Shown: positions 23,028-32,622, counted from the first letter of the stretch. The stretch: 64,000 bases of DNA from Rikenellaceae bacterium (GCA_902362705.1 CABIXK010000002.1:62001-126000); one strand, 5' to 3'. Notes: a model not told the origin generated them from the sequence alone. Program-made: numbers and translations.

Positions 23028-23312
23028 ATGGCAAAGGAAATCTATCTGAATGGCATGACTGCCGACCAACTCTCGGAGATGATTCGGGAGTCCCTGCGCG
23101 ACGAGCTGCAACAGCTGCGTCCCGTACAACCGAAAACCGACACGAAGTATCTCACGCGGCACGAAACCGCCCGTCGTTTGCGCATCTCGCTCGTGACGCT
23201 CACCGACTGGGTGAATCGCGGTAAAATCTGCGCCCACAAAATCGGCGGGCGTGTTCTGTTTCGCGACAGCGATGTCGAAGCAGCCCTGAATCGAATCGTT
23301 CCCATTAAATAA
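23028..23312 (+). CDS. Excisionase-type helix-turn-helix protein
   Basis: 94 residues. The C-terminal half is an excisionase/MerR-type winged HTH: TKYLTRHETARRLRISLVTL, then DWVNRGKICAHKIGGRVLFR (about 60-79). The N-terminal 35 residues (GMTADQLSEMIRESLRDELQ) are a helix, perhaps a dimerisation tail. In Bacteroidetes elements, such proteins direct excision (Xis) or regulate mobilization. Position between HTH gene and primase gene fits an element control role. Its 3' end touches a 10-bp inverted repeat (23313-23348). Confidence 0.8.
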   Translation: MAKEIYLNGMTADQLSEMIRESLRDELQQLRPVQPKTDTKYLTRHETARRLRISLVTLTDWVNRGKICAHKIGGRVLFRDSDVEAALNRIVPIK

Positions 23313-23348
23313 TTCAGTGAAAGAATAAATATTTCTCTTTTCACTGAA
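23313..23348. repeat. Inverted repeat between xis-like and primase genes
   Basis: TTCAGTGAAA (23313-23322) and TTTCACTGAA (23339-23348) are perfect inverted copies 16 nt apart. There is no T-run after them, so an operator or replication site is as likely as a terminator. Confidence 0.5.
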
Positions 23349-23361
23349 CATAGATATTGTT

Positions 23362-24267
23362 ATGAAAACGATTCAAGCTATCAAACGTATTTCGATTAGG
23401 GCCTACCTTGCCGAACGGGGTTTGCGCCCGACCAAAGACAATCCGCGATATGGCCTTTATCGTTCACCATTGCGCAAAGAACATACGCCAAGTTTCAAGG
23501 TGGACTACGTGCAGAACTTATGGTATGATTTCGGGCTGGGTGCGGGCGGTTCGATTATCGACCTCGTGATGCGATTGGAACGGTGCGATTTTGCGCAAAC
23601 CGTCCGGTTCCTCGGCAGCGGTGAGAGAAGCCCGATAGCCGTTCCCGTGTCGTCGTCGGTTCCGCCGACCGTTCCCACGCTCCGCTTGCTTTCCGATATC
23701 CCGCTCCGTTATCCGGCGCTGGTTGGCTATCTTTCCTCGCGGGGAATCGATCCGATAATCGCATCGGCCTGCTGTCGGGAAGTACATTACGCCGTTAGCG
23801 GACGCAACTATTTCGCTGTCGGATTCCGCAACGATGCCGGCGGCTGGGAGTTGCGTTCGGAACGCTTCAAAGGCTGTGTATCCCCAAAACACATTACGAC
23901 AATCGACAACCATTCCGATACCGTCGTCGCATTCGAGGGATTTATGGATTTCCTCTCCTATCTTTCGATGAAGCCGGACGAATGGCCGCACATCGACGTT
24001 GCGGTGCTGAACTCAGTCGTCCGTCTTCCGAAAGCGATTCCGTTTCTTGACCGGCATGCAACGATTCATGCGTTCTTCGATAACGACGACGCGGGGCGTA
24101 AAGCCACGGCCGATTTGAAACGGCTATGCCCGAATAGCACCGTCATTGACCAGTCGCATCTTTATCGGGAGCATAAGGATTTGAACGAATATTGGCATGC
24201 GAAACAGCATCGGCAACAGTCTCGACCGCATTTTGCTACCAAACGCAAGTGGGGTATGAAAATGTAG
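23362..24267 (+). CDS. Primase-like TOPRIM protein
   Basis: 301 residues. The N-terminal part follows the DnaG/CHC2 outline (SIRAYLAERGLRPTKDNPRY, SPLRKEHTPSFKVDYVQNLW, GAGGSIIDLVMRLERCDFAQ), but the zinc-binding Cys/His set is missing. A TOPRIM-type domain follows: VVAFEGFMDFLSYLS (catalytic Glu) at about 192, and IHAFFDNDDAGRKATADLKR (acidic DxD-like) at about 235-254. It resembles the TOPRIM primases of Bacteroides mobilizable elements, thought to prime replication of transferred or circular DNA. No helicase domain. Confidence 0.82.
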   Translation: MKTIQAIKRISIRAYLAERGLRPTKDNPRYGLYRSPLRKEHTPSFKVDYVQNLWYDFGLGAGGSIIDLVMRLERCDFAQTVRFLGSGERSPIAVPVSSSVPPTVPTLRLLSDIPLRYPALVGYLSSRGIDPIIASACCREVHYAVSGRNYFAVGFRNDAGGWELRSERFKGCVSPKHITTIDNHSDTVVAFEGFMDFLSYLSMKPDEWPHIDVAVLNSVVRLPKAIPFLDRHATIHAFFDNDDAGRKATADLKRLCPNSTVIDQSHLYREHKDLNEYWHAKQHRQQSRPHFATKRKWGMKM

Positions 24268-24268
24268 T

Positions 24269-24308
24269 AAGGCAAGTTTGTGTTTTTGTCAGCCAAAAAC
24301 TCGCCTTG
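24269..24308. other. Hairpin before the mobilization genes, possible oriT
   Basis: Imperfect inverted repeat: AAGGCAAGT and GTTTTTG (24269-24288) against CCAAAAAC and CGCCTTG (24293-24308), 42 nt before mobC. Relaxase origins usually carry such repeats upstream of mobC. It could also be a terminator for the primase gene. Confidence 0.35.
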
Positions 24309-24349
24309 CAGCTCTCATCCCGATGGTCTAACCTCTAAATATCGAATCC

Positions 24350-24706
24350 ATGAAACACGCCAAACATACGGGCGGACGGCCGCCGCTGGGCAAGGCCCGA
24401 AAACAGGAATATCGCATCACCCTCCGTCTCGACACGGAGCATAAACTACGCTTGCAAGCATTGGCCCGTGCTGCCGGACGGCCGCGTACGGAAGTCCTCC
24501 GCCAGCTGATTGCCGCCGGTCGTGTTCGCGAACGTCTGCGCCGCGAACATCTCGACTTCATGTCCCAACTCAAAGGCATGGCCCGCAACCTGAACCAACT
24601 AACCCGTCTTGCCCATGCAAAAGGATTTACGGGTATAGTGTCCCGTCATGCGACTATTGTGGCAAGTATTGAGGGCTTGTTAAGGAATCTTCGCGATGAT
24701 CGGTAA
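24350..24706 (+). CDS. mobC: MobC-type relaxosome accessory protein
   Basis: 118 residues. Basic N-terminus with GGRPPLGKARKQEYRITLRL, a ribbon-helix-helix-type region (TEHKLRLQALARAAGRPRTE), and the conserved end (LKGMARNLNQLTRLAHAKGF, then SRHATIVASIEGLLRNLR) typical of Bacteroidetes MobC. MobC binds oriT and helps the relaxase open the strands. It overlaps the relaxase gene by 11 nt, so the two are translationally coupled. Confidence 0.88.
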   Translation: MKHAKHTGGRPPLGKARKQEYRITLRLDTEHKLRLQALARAAGRPRTEVLRQLIAAGRVRERLRREHLDFMSQLKGMARNLNQLTRLAHAKGFTGIVSRHATIVASIEGLLRNLRDDR

Positions 24707-25778
24707 AATCATCGCAGGGTCGTCATTCGCCGGAACGGTCGGCTATGTAATGAAAGAACAATCGCGAATATTAGCAGCCGAGGGCGTAACCCCGCCGAAT
24801 GTTCGGGAGATGGTACAAGACTTCAAAGACCAAACATTACTGAATCCGCGTTTGAGAAATGCTGTTGGGCATATCTCCCTTTCGTTTTCATCGAAAGATG
24901 CGCCGCGCATGACCGATGCGTTGATGACACAGATTGCCCAAGAGTATATGCAGCGCATGGGAATTACCGATACGCAATACCTGCTGGTGCGTCATCTCGA
25001 CCAGCCGCATCCGCACTGCCATCTGGTCTATAATCGGGTAGGGAATGACGGGCAAACCATTTCGGATAAGAACATTAAAATCCGCAATGCGAAAGTCTGT
25101 CGGGCATTGACCGAGAAATACGGGCTGTATCTTGCGCCGGGCAAAGAATCGGTACGCAGGGAACGCCTGCGGGAAACCGACAAAACCAAATACGAAATAT
25201 ATGACGCAATTAAAACGAGTTTGCCGGATTGCGGCAGTTGGAATAATTTAGAGCATCGGCTGAAAGAGCGAGGTATTAGTATGCGCTACAAGTATTGCGG
25301 TTCGACCAATCAAAAGCAAGGAGTATTGTTCAGCAAGAATGGCTTCGAGTTTTCAGGCTCGAAGATAGACCGACAATTCAGTTATTCAAAGTTGAATCGA
25401 CACTTTACGCAGGCACAGCAACAAACCCAGTATCGGGCGATGCTTGCAACGGGATTCCATACGGCCATAGGAAATTATAGGTCGGCATACACCGACCTAT
25501 TCGGCAATACAGGCGGAAGCGGGAATAAGGGGCAGGTGGATGCCGATTCGATAAACTTCGGCGGTAATATCGGGGCATTGCCGCTACCGCCCAACGATTC
25601 GCCTATTGGATTGTCGGCAGCTCAACTCCAACGCAAACCCGGCGAAAGTCCAGAAGAACATATCGCCCGCATTACGGCACTGCTCAATAGTGTCGCTGAG
25701 ACAATAGCGGTAGCAGCAATGGAGCGGAAACGCAAATTGCGAGACCGAAAAGTGAACCAGCCCAAAATGAAATTATAA
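24696..25778 (+). CDS. mobA: MobA/VirD2-family relaxase
   Basis: 360 residues, 11-nt overlap with mobC. Catalytic Tyr in GTVGYVMKE (Tyr17). Metal-binding triad in motif III, HLDQPHPHCHLVYN (His100 to Asn113), the H-x-D-x-P-H-x-H pattern of MOBP/VirD2 relaxases. The C-terminal half (about 200-360) is variable, with a Gly/Asn-rich linker (FGNTGGSGNKGQ) and a basic tail. It nicks the origin of transfer and pilots the strand to a recipient. No coupling protein or secretion genes accompany it, so transfer depends on a helper element. Confidence 0.94.
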   Translation: MIGKIIAGSSFAGTVGYVMKEQSRILAAEGVTPPNVREMVQDFKDQTLLNPRLRNAVGHISLSFSSKDAPRMTDALMTQIAQEYMQRMGITDTQYLLVRHLDQPHPHCHLVYNRVGNDGQTISDKNIKIRNAKVCRALTEKYGLYLAPGKESVRRERLRETDKTKYEIYDAIKTSLPDCGSWNNLEHRLKERGISMRYKYCGSTNQKQGVLFSKNGFEFSGSKIDRQFSYSKLNRHFTQAQQQTQYRAMLATGFHTAIGNYRSAYTDLFGNTGGSGNKGQVDADSINFGGNIGALPLPPNDSPIGLSAAQLQRKPGESPEEHIARITALLNSVAETIAVAAMERKRKLRDRKVNQPKMKL

Positions 25779-25795
25779 CCCTAAAACAAGCAACT

Positions 25796-26452
25796 ATGAA
25801 AGAAGATAATATGATGTCTTACGAAATGTACGAAGATTTCAAGGAGACGATGGTTAAAACCATCAAAACCGAACTGTCGGCGAAGAATAATCAACCGGCC
25901 GATACGGATTTGCCGCAACTCATACACTCGGAACACAAACATAGCAGAGAAGCGATAGCCCAGCTTGCCGGACGCTTAGAAAGCATCGAGCAAAGCAATA
26001 TAAAGACCAAAGCTGGGATAGATCGCCTACAAGCATCTGTCGAAGGAATTGAAATCCCCGCCGAATTGCCGCCGAGAATCGTGCAGCACAAAATATCGCT
26101 TGCCATCGAATCGAAAGGAGTATTCTGGACGATGATAGGCATGATGACGGCAATCGTCCTGCTGTGTACAATGCTGTATTGGACTGCGAAACCGAACTAC
26201 GACCGCATCGACAATGACCTGAAATACCGCTACCTCAAAATGAAAGGCGAAGCGACGCCCGAACGCATTGCCGAACTGGAAGAACTATTCGAACTGAACC
26301 GAGATAACAGCAAGATCCGTCAGATGAAAAAAGACGTGGAGGAATACGAACAAGCAATTCGACAAAGAATAGCTCTTGAGGAGCAGACAAGATTAAAAAT
26401 AGAGCAAGCTCGAAAACTCGATGAAGAAGCCGACAGAATCAGAGGGAAGTAA
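25796..26452 (+). CDS. Coiled-coil membrane protein after the relaxase gene
   Basis: 218 residues. N-terminal helical region with GRLESIEQSNIKTKAGIDRL (about 60-80), one membrane segment at about 110-131 (FWTMIGMMTAIVLLCTMLYW), then a charged coiled-coil tail (about 150-218: RIAELEELFELNRDNSKIRQ, KLDEEADRIRGK). It sits directly after the relaxase gene with 17 nt between, a position often taken by mobilization accessory proteins in Bacteroides elements. It may tie the relaxosome to the membrane. No known catalytic motif; the function is inferred from position. Confidence 0.65.
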   Translation: MKEDNMMSYEMYEDFKETMVKTIKTELSAKNNQPADTDLPQLIHSEHKHSREAIAQLAGRLESIEQSNIKTKAGIDRLQASVEGIEIPAELPPRIVQHKISLAIESKGVFWTMIGMMTAIVLLCTMLYWTAKPNYDRIDNDLKYRYLKMKGEATPERIAELEELFELNRDNSKIRQMKKDVEEYEQAIRQRIALEEQTRLKIEQARKLDEEADRIRGK

Positions 26453-26488
26453 TGATTTCCCTCTTTTTTATTATAGCTAAAAATTACA

Positions 26489-26496
26489 TATCTTTA
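26489..26496 (+). promoter_or_regulatory. -7-like box for the Xre/restriction-modification operon
   Basis: TATCTTTA, one mismatch from TAnnTTTG, 33 nt before the Xre ATG, in the A+T-rich gap after the coiled-coil gene. It could drive the regulator and the following mod/res genes. Confidence 0.4.
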
Positions 26497-26529
26497 TGCG
26501 AAATATGTTTTATATCGAACGATGGATAT

Positions 26530-26718
26530 ATGAACAGAATAAAACAAGTACTTGAAGAAAAAGGCATTAAACAGACTTGGCTGGCCGAAAAACTCGGCAA
26601 GAGCTTCAGCATGGTAAATGCCTATGCATGCAATCGGCGTCAGCCGAATCTGGAACTGCTATTCGAAATAGCAAAAATTCTTCAGGTAGACCCGAAGGAG
26701 TTGATCGGTAATAAATAG
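26530..26718 (+). CDS. Xre-family HTH regulator, controller of the type III system
   Basis: 62 residues from ATG 26530; the open frame goes further left, but the upstream part is promoter-like. MNRIKQVLEEKGIKQTWLAE then KLGKSFSMVNAYACNRRQPN and LELLFEIAKILQVDPKELIG give a complete helix-turn-helix domain. The gene lies 10 nt before mod, which fits a controller (C-protein-like) regulator that times modification and restriction gene expression. Functional role is by analogy. Confidence 0.8.
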   Translation: MNRIKQVLEEKGIKQTWLAEKLGKSFSMVNAYACNRRQPNLELLFEIAKILQVDPKELIGNK

Positions 26719-26728
26719 TAAAGAATAT

Positions 26729-28363
26729 ATGCCTACACTGACTTGGATAGGAAAAGATAAGGTTGTGAATCATCATCACGAGGTGCTGTATCGGGTACTG
26801 GAACACAAGTACGGATTTCGGGCGGAGAATGACGGCGACCGAACGCCGACGAACAGCGGCAACAAGATTATACACGGCGATAATTTGGAGGCCCTGAAAT
26901 CGCTGCTGCCGGAGTATGAAGGTCGCGTGAAGTGCATCTATATCGATCCGCCGTACAATACGGGCAACGAAAAGTGGGTTTACAACGACAATGTGAACGA
27001 CCCGAAAATCAAGAAGTGGCTGGGCGAGGTCGTAGGCAAGCAGGGCGAGGATTTGAGCCGTCATGACAAGTGGCTCTGCATGATGTATCCGCGCCTGAAA
27101 TTGCTACACAAGTTATTGGCGGAGGATGGGGCTATTTTTATTTCGATTGACGACAATGAACTCGCAAATATGAAACTGCTGTGCGATGAAATTTTCGGAG
27201 TAAATAACTTTATCGACATATTCTCTTGGGTCAAAACAGAAACACCCGCCAACCTATCTTATAAAACAAAAAAGTCAATCGAGTACATTGTATGCTATCA
27301 AAGAAATCGAAACGATATTAAATTCCAAGGTCTTGAAAAAGAAAGCAAAAGCAGTAATGGATTAATGAACCAAACCAACGCTCTTAAAGAGTTGATTTTC
27401 CCTGAAAATTTGGTAGATACTGGTCTTGCAGATGGAATCTATACGGCTGGCTCATATGGAACAGATAGCTATGATATTACATTATTGGATGATGTTGAAG
27501 TAAAAAATGGGATTTTTACGACACCTATTCGTTTATTAGGTAAATTCAAATGGTCGCAATCGAATTTAGATAAAGAGATTGCAAATGGAACCCGTATTTC
27601 TATTAGAACCAAAGCATTTTCGCCATCTTATGAAAAAGCCGCCTATGAACCCGAAGTACCGTGGAATATGATTAACCGCAGTTTTGGGGTCGATACGAAT
27701 GAAGTTGCATCCACTATTCTAACAACTATATTCGGCAAAAAAGTATTCGATTTTCCAAAACCAGCGACATTGATTTCATATCTTATTAATTTCGTGTGCG
27801 GCACTGACGATATTATCCTCGACTCCTTTGCCGGTTCGGGAACGACGGCCCATGCGGTGCTGAATCTGAACAAAAAGGACGATGGCAACCGCAAATTTAT
27901 CCTTGTGGAGATGGAGGATTATGCCGAAAGCATCACAGCCGAGCGGGTGCGTCGGGTCATGCGTGGTTATGGCGAAGGTAAGAACGCAACAGTCGGTACG
28001 GGCGGGGCGTTCGATTACTACGAATTGGGAGAACCGATGTTCGACGACGAGAAAAACCTTAACGAAAACATCGGTGAGGAGAAGATTCGCGAATACATCT
28101 ACTACACCGAGACCAAACGGCATTTGGAGCGCAAGCGCACCGAAGTGTCGAAATACCTGTTGGACACCCATAACGCCACGGGTTACTATTTCTTCTATGA
28201 ACGCGACCGTCTGACGACGCTCGGAGTGGATACGCTGCATATAGTAACGGAACGGGCCGAGCAGTATGTCATCTACGCCGATGTCTGCACGCTGTCGAAA
28301 GAGGACATGGCGGCGAAAAACATCATCTTCAAGAAAATCCCGCGCGACATCAAACGATTTTAG
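26729..28363 (+). CDS. mod: Type III DNA methyltransferase (Mod)
   Basis: 544 residues. Beta-class order: DPPYNTGNE (73-80) is motif IV, and DSFAGSGTTAHAVLN (about 366-380) is the SAM-binding motif I. It gives N6-adenine methylation in a type III system and names the recognition sequence through its central target domain. The segment 27220-27790 (about residues 165-353), which covers that domain, is visibly A+T-richer than the rest, so the specificity was probably exchanged. res follows after 3 nt. Confidence 0.93.
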   Translation: MPTLTWIGKDKVVNHHHEVLYRVLEHKYGFRAENDGDRTPTNSGNKIIHGDNLEALKSLLPEYEGRVKCIYIDPPYNTGNEKWVYNDNVNDPKIKKWLGEVVGKQGEDLSRHDKWLCMMYPRLKLLHKLLAEDGAIFISIDDNELANMKLLCDEIFGVNNFIDIFSWVKTETPANLSYKTKKSIEYIVCYQRNRNDIKFQGLEKESKSSNGLMNQTNALKELIFPENLVDTGLADGIYTAGSYGTDSYDITLLDDVEVKNGIFTTPIRLLGKFKWSQSNLDKEIANGTRISIRTKAFSPSYEKAAYEPEVPWNMINRSFGVDTNEVASTILTTIFGKKVFDFPKPATLISYLINFVCGTDDIILDSFAGSGTTAHAVLNLNKKDDGNRKFILVEMEDYAESITAERVRRVMRGYGEGKNATVGTGGAFDYYELGEPMFDDEKNLNENIGEEKIREYIYYTETKRHLERKRTEVSKYLLDTHNATGYYFFYERDRLTTLGVDTLHIVTERAEQYVIYADVCTLSKEDMAAKNIIFKKIPRDIKRF

Positions 28364-28366
28364 ACT

Positions 28367-31006
28367 ATGGAACTCAAACAATATCAACGCGAAGTAATCG
28401 CCGACCTCGAACGCTTTCTCGAACAATTGGAGAAGGACGAACGGCTGGACGTGGCATTCAATAATTTTTGGAGCGCCAAAGGCGTGTCGCTGGCATCGCT
28501 CGACCACGCCTACTTGCGTCCTTACGACAATAGCGTGACGAGCGTGCCCCACGTGACGGTAAAGGTTCCGACAGCTGGCGGCAAGACCTTTATCGCCTGT
28601 AATGCGTTACGGACGATTTTCGAGAAGCAGCCGACGGAGAAGCCGAAAGTCGTAGCGTGGTTCGTACCCTCCGACACGATTCTGAAACAGACCTACAAAA
28701 ATCTCAACGACCCGTCGCACCCCTACCGCCAGAAGATCGACAGTCATTTCGGAAATGCGGTGCGCGTGGTCGACAAGGAGTCGGCGTTGTTCGGGCATGG
28801 CATCAGTCCGACTGAAATTCGCGAACAGCTGACAATTTTCGTATTGAGCGTGCAGTCGTTCGCAGCTAACAACAAGGACGGGCGGCGTGTCTACCGCGAA
28901 AACGAGAATCTGGCGGAGTATGCCAAACTATACGACACGATGACCAAGCGTGTGGAGGGGTCTGACGAGACGGGATTGATTCAGGTGCTGTCGTATCTGA
29001 ATCCGGTCGTCATCATCGACGAAAGCCACAACTTCGAGGCGGCGCTGCGTGTGGATATGCTCAAAGCGATCAACCCGTGTTTCATCCTCGACCTGACGGC
29101 GACACCCCGCAAGAAGAGCAACATCATCAGTTTCGTGGATGCCATGAAACTCAAACGGGCCAACATGGTGAAGCTGCCGGTCATCGTCTACAACCACCGT
29201 TCGACCTCCGACGTCATAACGAGCGCCATCAACCTGCAACGCAGCTTGGAGCAGAAAGCCATTGCGCTGGAAGCCGACGGCGGACGCTACATCCGCCCCA
29301 TCGTGCTGCTTCAGGCCCAACCGAAAACGGCCGACGACAACATTACATTCGACAAGATAAAGAAGCAACTGACCGATATCGGGATTCCCGAAGAGCAGAT
29401 CAAAATCAAGACGGCAAACAAAGATGAAATCAAAAATACCGACTTGTTGTCCCGCGACTGCCCGGTGCGCTATATCATTACGGTCAATGCGTTGAAAGAG
29501 GGGTGGGATTGCCCGTTCGCCTATATTCTTGCGTCGCTGGCCAACAAGTCATCACGCGTGGATGTCGAGCAGATTCTCGGCCGTGTGCTGCGACTACCTT
29601 ATACGACCAAGCACCGGGACGATTTGCTGAACCTCTCCTATGTCTTTACCTCGTCGGACGATTTTCGCGCGACAATCGAGAACATCATCGACAGCCTGAA
29701 CCGTGCCGGATTCAGTAAGAAAGACTATCGGGTGGCCGAAGTTGTCCCAGCCGAAGCACAGCCGCAACCGAACAACTCAATCGGGCTATTCGACAATCCC
29801 GAAGAACAGCCGAAAGAACCCGCTGTCCCGACAGCTGGAGAGACGGACGATTTACCGGAAATAGACTCCGAAGCGATTAAGGAAGCCATCAGCAATCCGA
29901 TGCCCCGAACAACCTCTGAACTGGAAACTTTTGCACGGCAGGAGAGCGAGAACTACGACAAACAAATGGAAGTTGCCGCCAAACACGACGACGGCATACC
30001 CAATGACCTGAAAGATATGGTAGACCAATATCCGATAAAGGAATTTTTCAGAGAGGAAGCGGCGAAAATCGTTCTTCCGATATTCGTCAAGCGCGTAAAT
30101 CAAGGCTCGATATTCGAGGAGGAAGGAGCATATGTCCAGTTGGAGAAATCGATGCTGAACGAAGGTTTCGATCTGGACAAACAAGACCACAACATCGACT
30201 TCACACGGGCGGATGTCGAGGCCGTGCGAGTCGATCTGGCGAAAGTCGGCAACGACGAATACCGCCCCGAACGATTCAATCTGTCAAGCAAACAGCTGGC
30301 AGTAATTAAGGAACATTTCATCTCTTTGCCGCCCGAAGCGAAGAAAGAGCAGCTGGCGGCAGCGATTGCCAAAAACATCCGGTTCGACGAAATCGCCGAA
30401 CCGCAAATCGCCCGCTATATCAAGGACGCAATCAAGGATTTCGATTCCGGGCAGATTGCCGATTTATATACATACGAACCTCAAACTACGGCAGCCATAC
30501 GCAACAAGATCGGCGAACTGCTGGGCAAACATCAGAAAGAGGTATTCAAAAAATGGCTCGACACGGGACAGATCAAATGCGAACCGCGCTACAAACTGCC
30601 TGAAACGATGACTTTGCGTACCATCTCAAAAGGGTTGTCGAAGGGGTTGTACACCGAAGAGGGCGACATGAACGATTGGGAGTATAAGGTCATAAATGCC
30701 GTAGCGGCCCTCGAAAACGTCTTGTTCTGGCATCGGAACCCCGAACGGGGCGTGGGATTCGGCATAAGCGGTTATATCAACCACTATCCCGACTTCATCG
30801 TGCGGCTCAAAAGCGGCATGACGGTTCTCCTCGAAACCAAGGGCGATCAATTGGATAATTCCGATAGCCGCAACAAGGTGGAACTCGGAACTACTTGGGC
30901 GAACAAAGCCGGTGAACAATATCGCTATTTCATGGTCTTCGACAAACAGCAGATGGAGGGAGCGATTACTGTCGGGGAATTGTTGGAAAGACTAAAAGAA
31001 ATGTAA
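28367..31006 (+). CDS. res: Type III restriction endonuclease subunit (Res)
   Basis: 879 residues. SF2 helicase: Walker A VPTAGGKTF (about 67-75), IIDESHNFE (about 215, DEAH-box-like), TATPRKKSN, and the C-terminal lobe with LKEGWDCPFAYILASLA and VEQILGRVLRLPYTT. A PD-(D/E)XK nuclease lies near the end: HYPDFIV (about 804) and LLETKGD (about 823). It moves along DNA from sites and cuts unmodified phage DNA together with Mod. Length is typical (850-1000). It follows mod after 3 nt, so the two form one operon. No frameshift or lost motif was seen. Confidence 0.93.
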   Translation: MELKQYQREVIADLERFLEQLEKDERLDVAFNNFWSAKGVSLASLDHAYLRPYDNSVTSVPHVTVKVPTAGGKTFIACNALRTIFEKQPTEKPKVVAWFVPSDTILKQTYKNLNDPSHPYRQKIDSHFGNAVRVVDKESALFGHGISPTEIREQLTIFVLSVQSFAANNKDGRRVYRENENLAEYAKLYDTMTKRVEGSDETGLIQVLSYLNPVVIIDESHNFEAALRVDMLKAINPCFILDLTATPRKKSNIISFVDAMKLKRANMVKLPVIVYNHRSTSDVITSAINLQRSLEQKAIALEADGGRYIRPIVLLQAQPKTADDNITFDKIKKQLTDIGIPEEQIKIKTANKDEIKNTDLLSRDCPVRYIITVNALKEGWDCPFAYILASLANKSSRVDVEQILGRVLRLPYTTKHRDDLLNLSYVFTSSDDFRATIENIIDSLNRAGFSKKDYRVAEVVPAEAQPQPNNSIGLFDNPEEQPKEPAVPTAGETDDLPEIDSEAIKEAISNPMPRTTSELETFARQESENYDKQMEVAAKHDDGIPNDLKDMVDQYPIKEFFREEAAKIVLPIFVKRVNQGSIFEEEGAYVQLEKSMLNEGFDLDKQDHNIDFTRADVEAVRVDLAKVGNDEYRPERFNLSSKQLAVIKEHFISLPPEAKKEQLAAAIAKNIRFDEIAEPQIARYIKDAIKDFDSGQIADLYTYEPQTTAAIRNKIGELLGKHQKEVFKKWLDTGQIKCEPRYKLPETMTLRTISKGLSKGLYTEEGDMNDWEYKVINAVAALENVLFWHRNPERGVGFGISGYINHYPDFIVRLKSGMTVLLETKGDQLDNSDSRNKVELGTTWANKAGEQYRYFMVFDKQQMEGAITVGELLERLKEM

Positions 31007-31033
31007 TCAACTATTATCCTAAATTTTTCATCT

Positions 31034-32596
31034 ATGTCTTGGATTGGAGAGATCAAAGAACTACCATCTCTATTAAGAGAATATAAAAGTATTTGGAGAA
31101 CCAAATTATTTATCATATGTATAATCATCGCAGAACTAATAATATACCGAGCATGCATATATAGTGAAATTAAAGAACTTAATTTTCATTATATTGAGTT
31201 TTGGCTACCGGCTATATTTATCCTCTTCACATATGCGATATGGCTTATAGTTTCACAACGTCTTTTCTTCAGAGATAGTTGGAAAGTACTATGCTGGGGA
31301 ACTATTTACATTGTGGGCGTTTCTTTATTTCCGCTTTGGATATATCCAAACTACTTGCAAACATCGACATACAATATTCCTTATATCCATATTTGGGGAG
31401 CTATCATTATCGCATTAGTATTATGGTTTATATTAAAACAAGTTAAACATAAATTCTTTCAAGATACTCGTTTGATTATTGCATTTACTGTAACATGCGA
31501 TAAAAGCAATATTGAGAATCGTATTAGAGAGTCTATCGACCATACCATTCTCAATATAGAAAATAAATTTGATAGCATTAAAATCATCGTACCACCATTC
31601 GGATTTAAGCCTAAATTGAAAGACTGCGAACGTTATATCAAACGTCATATAACGCAGGCAGACGCACTTATATACGCACGACTTATGGATGGAACCGAAG
31701 ATGGGAACTTAGGATATATTTTCACTGAATTCACATCTCGTGTTAATGAGAATAGGCATGCGAATTTAAATAGCCATAACAACTCATTTTTAAACACCAT
31801 CTTGGAACAGCAACGTTTATCAAAAGAATGGAATACAGTCAATATTTCCAAGACGGATGCTCTTAGCAAACTAAAAGTTGCAGAAAATTTAGAAGGCATG
31901 CTACTAATGTATTGTAGTGCTTTGTATATGTTCAAGAATGATTATACAACAGCACTCCCTGTTGCCAAACGAATGTATAACATTGAAGGAACAAACCGCC
32001 ACTCTATCATATCACGCACTGCGGCCAATCTACTTAGTTTTGCATATCTGGCATCAGCGTTAAAATTGGAACATGAGCAGCACGATTTTGACGCAGCATA
32101 CAACAATATTTTAGAATGTCGTCGCTTATTCCCGATTTTAACAAGAGATATTAATTATCTTAAATCAATGGCAAGATTGTCTTTCTATCGAAAAGACATT
32201 AAAGCATCCAAAAGTTATACTAAAGAATTTAGAAAAATAGAAGGCGATACATGGGGTTATAATTTGAATATGGGCTTTTATGCTCTCTATGAAAATAAGG
32301 TGGATGAATGGATTGTGTGCTATAAGCGACTGATGAGATTTCGCCCAACCAAACAGGAGGTAAACTTCGCAATAGAGTTTTTAGAGTACGAATTACAACA
32401 TTCAAATAGAGACCAATATTCCTTGCTTCTAAATTGCGCCATTACCTATCTTACTATGTATGTCAATCCAACAAAAGCAAAACGCGCTATAAAAAAATTA
32501 ACTAAAGATAACAGCAAGGATTGTATAATGCCCAAGATAGAGAAACTATTCAGTACTGTAAATAGTAACAACAAAATATTACTTACCTGTAATTAA
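31034..32596 (+). CDS. Membrane protein with helical-repeat domain, unknown
   Basis: 520 residues, A+T-rich. Four membrane segments: about 24-44, 53-73, 86-104 and 120-138 (e.g. LFIICIIIAELIIYRACIYS; FWLPAIFILFTYAIWLIVSQ). A cytoplasmic domain follows: RLIIAFTVTCDKSNIENRIR and ADALIYARLMDGTEDGNLGY (about 150-235). The C-terminal half is helical with TPR-like repeats (DFDAAYNNILECRRLFPILT; ALPVAKRMYNIEG). No catalytic motif was recognised. It sits between the type III system and the helicase-nuclease gene, so a membrane-linked defence role is possible. Confidence 0.6.
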   Translation: MSWIGEIKELPSLLREYKSIWRTKLFIICIIIAELIIYRACIYSEIKELNFHYIEFWLPAIFILFTYAIWLIVSQRLFFRDSWKVLCWGTIYIVGVSLFPLWIYPNYLQTSTYNIPYIHIWGAIIIALVLWFILKQVKHKFFQDTRLIIAFTVTCDKSNIENRIRESIDHTILNIENKFDSIKIIVPPFGFKPKLKDCERYIKRHITQADALIYARLMDGTEDGNLGYIFTEFTSRVNENRHANLNSHNNSFLNTILEQQRLSKEWNTVNISKTDALSKLKVAENLEGMLLMYCSALYMFKNDYTTALPVAKRMYNIEGTNRHSIISRTAANLLSFAYLASALKLEHEQHDFDAAYNNILECRRLFPILTRDINYLKSMARLSFYRKDIKASKSYTKEFRKIEGDTWGYNLNMGFYALYENKVDEWIVCYKRLMRFRPTKQEVNFAIEFLEYELQHSNRDQYSLLLNCAITYLTMYVNPTKAKRAIKKLTKDNSKDCIMPKIEKLFSTVNSNNKILLTCN

Positions 32597-32622
32597 TCAT
32601 CTAAAATCAACAACCTCTTTAA

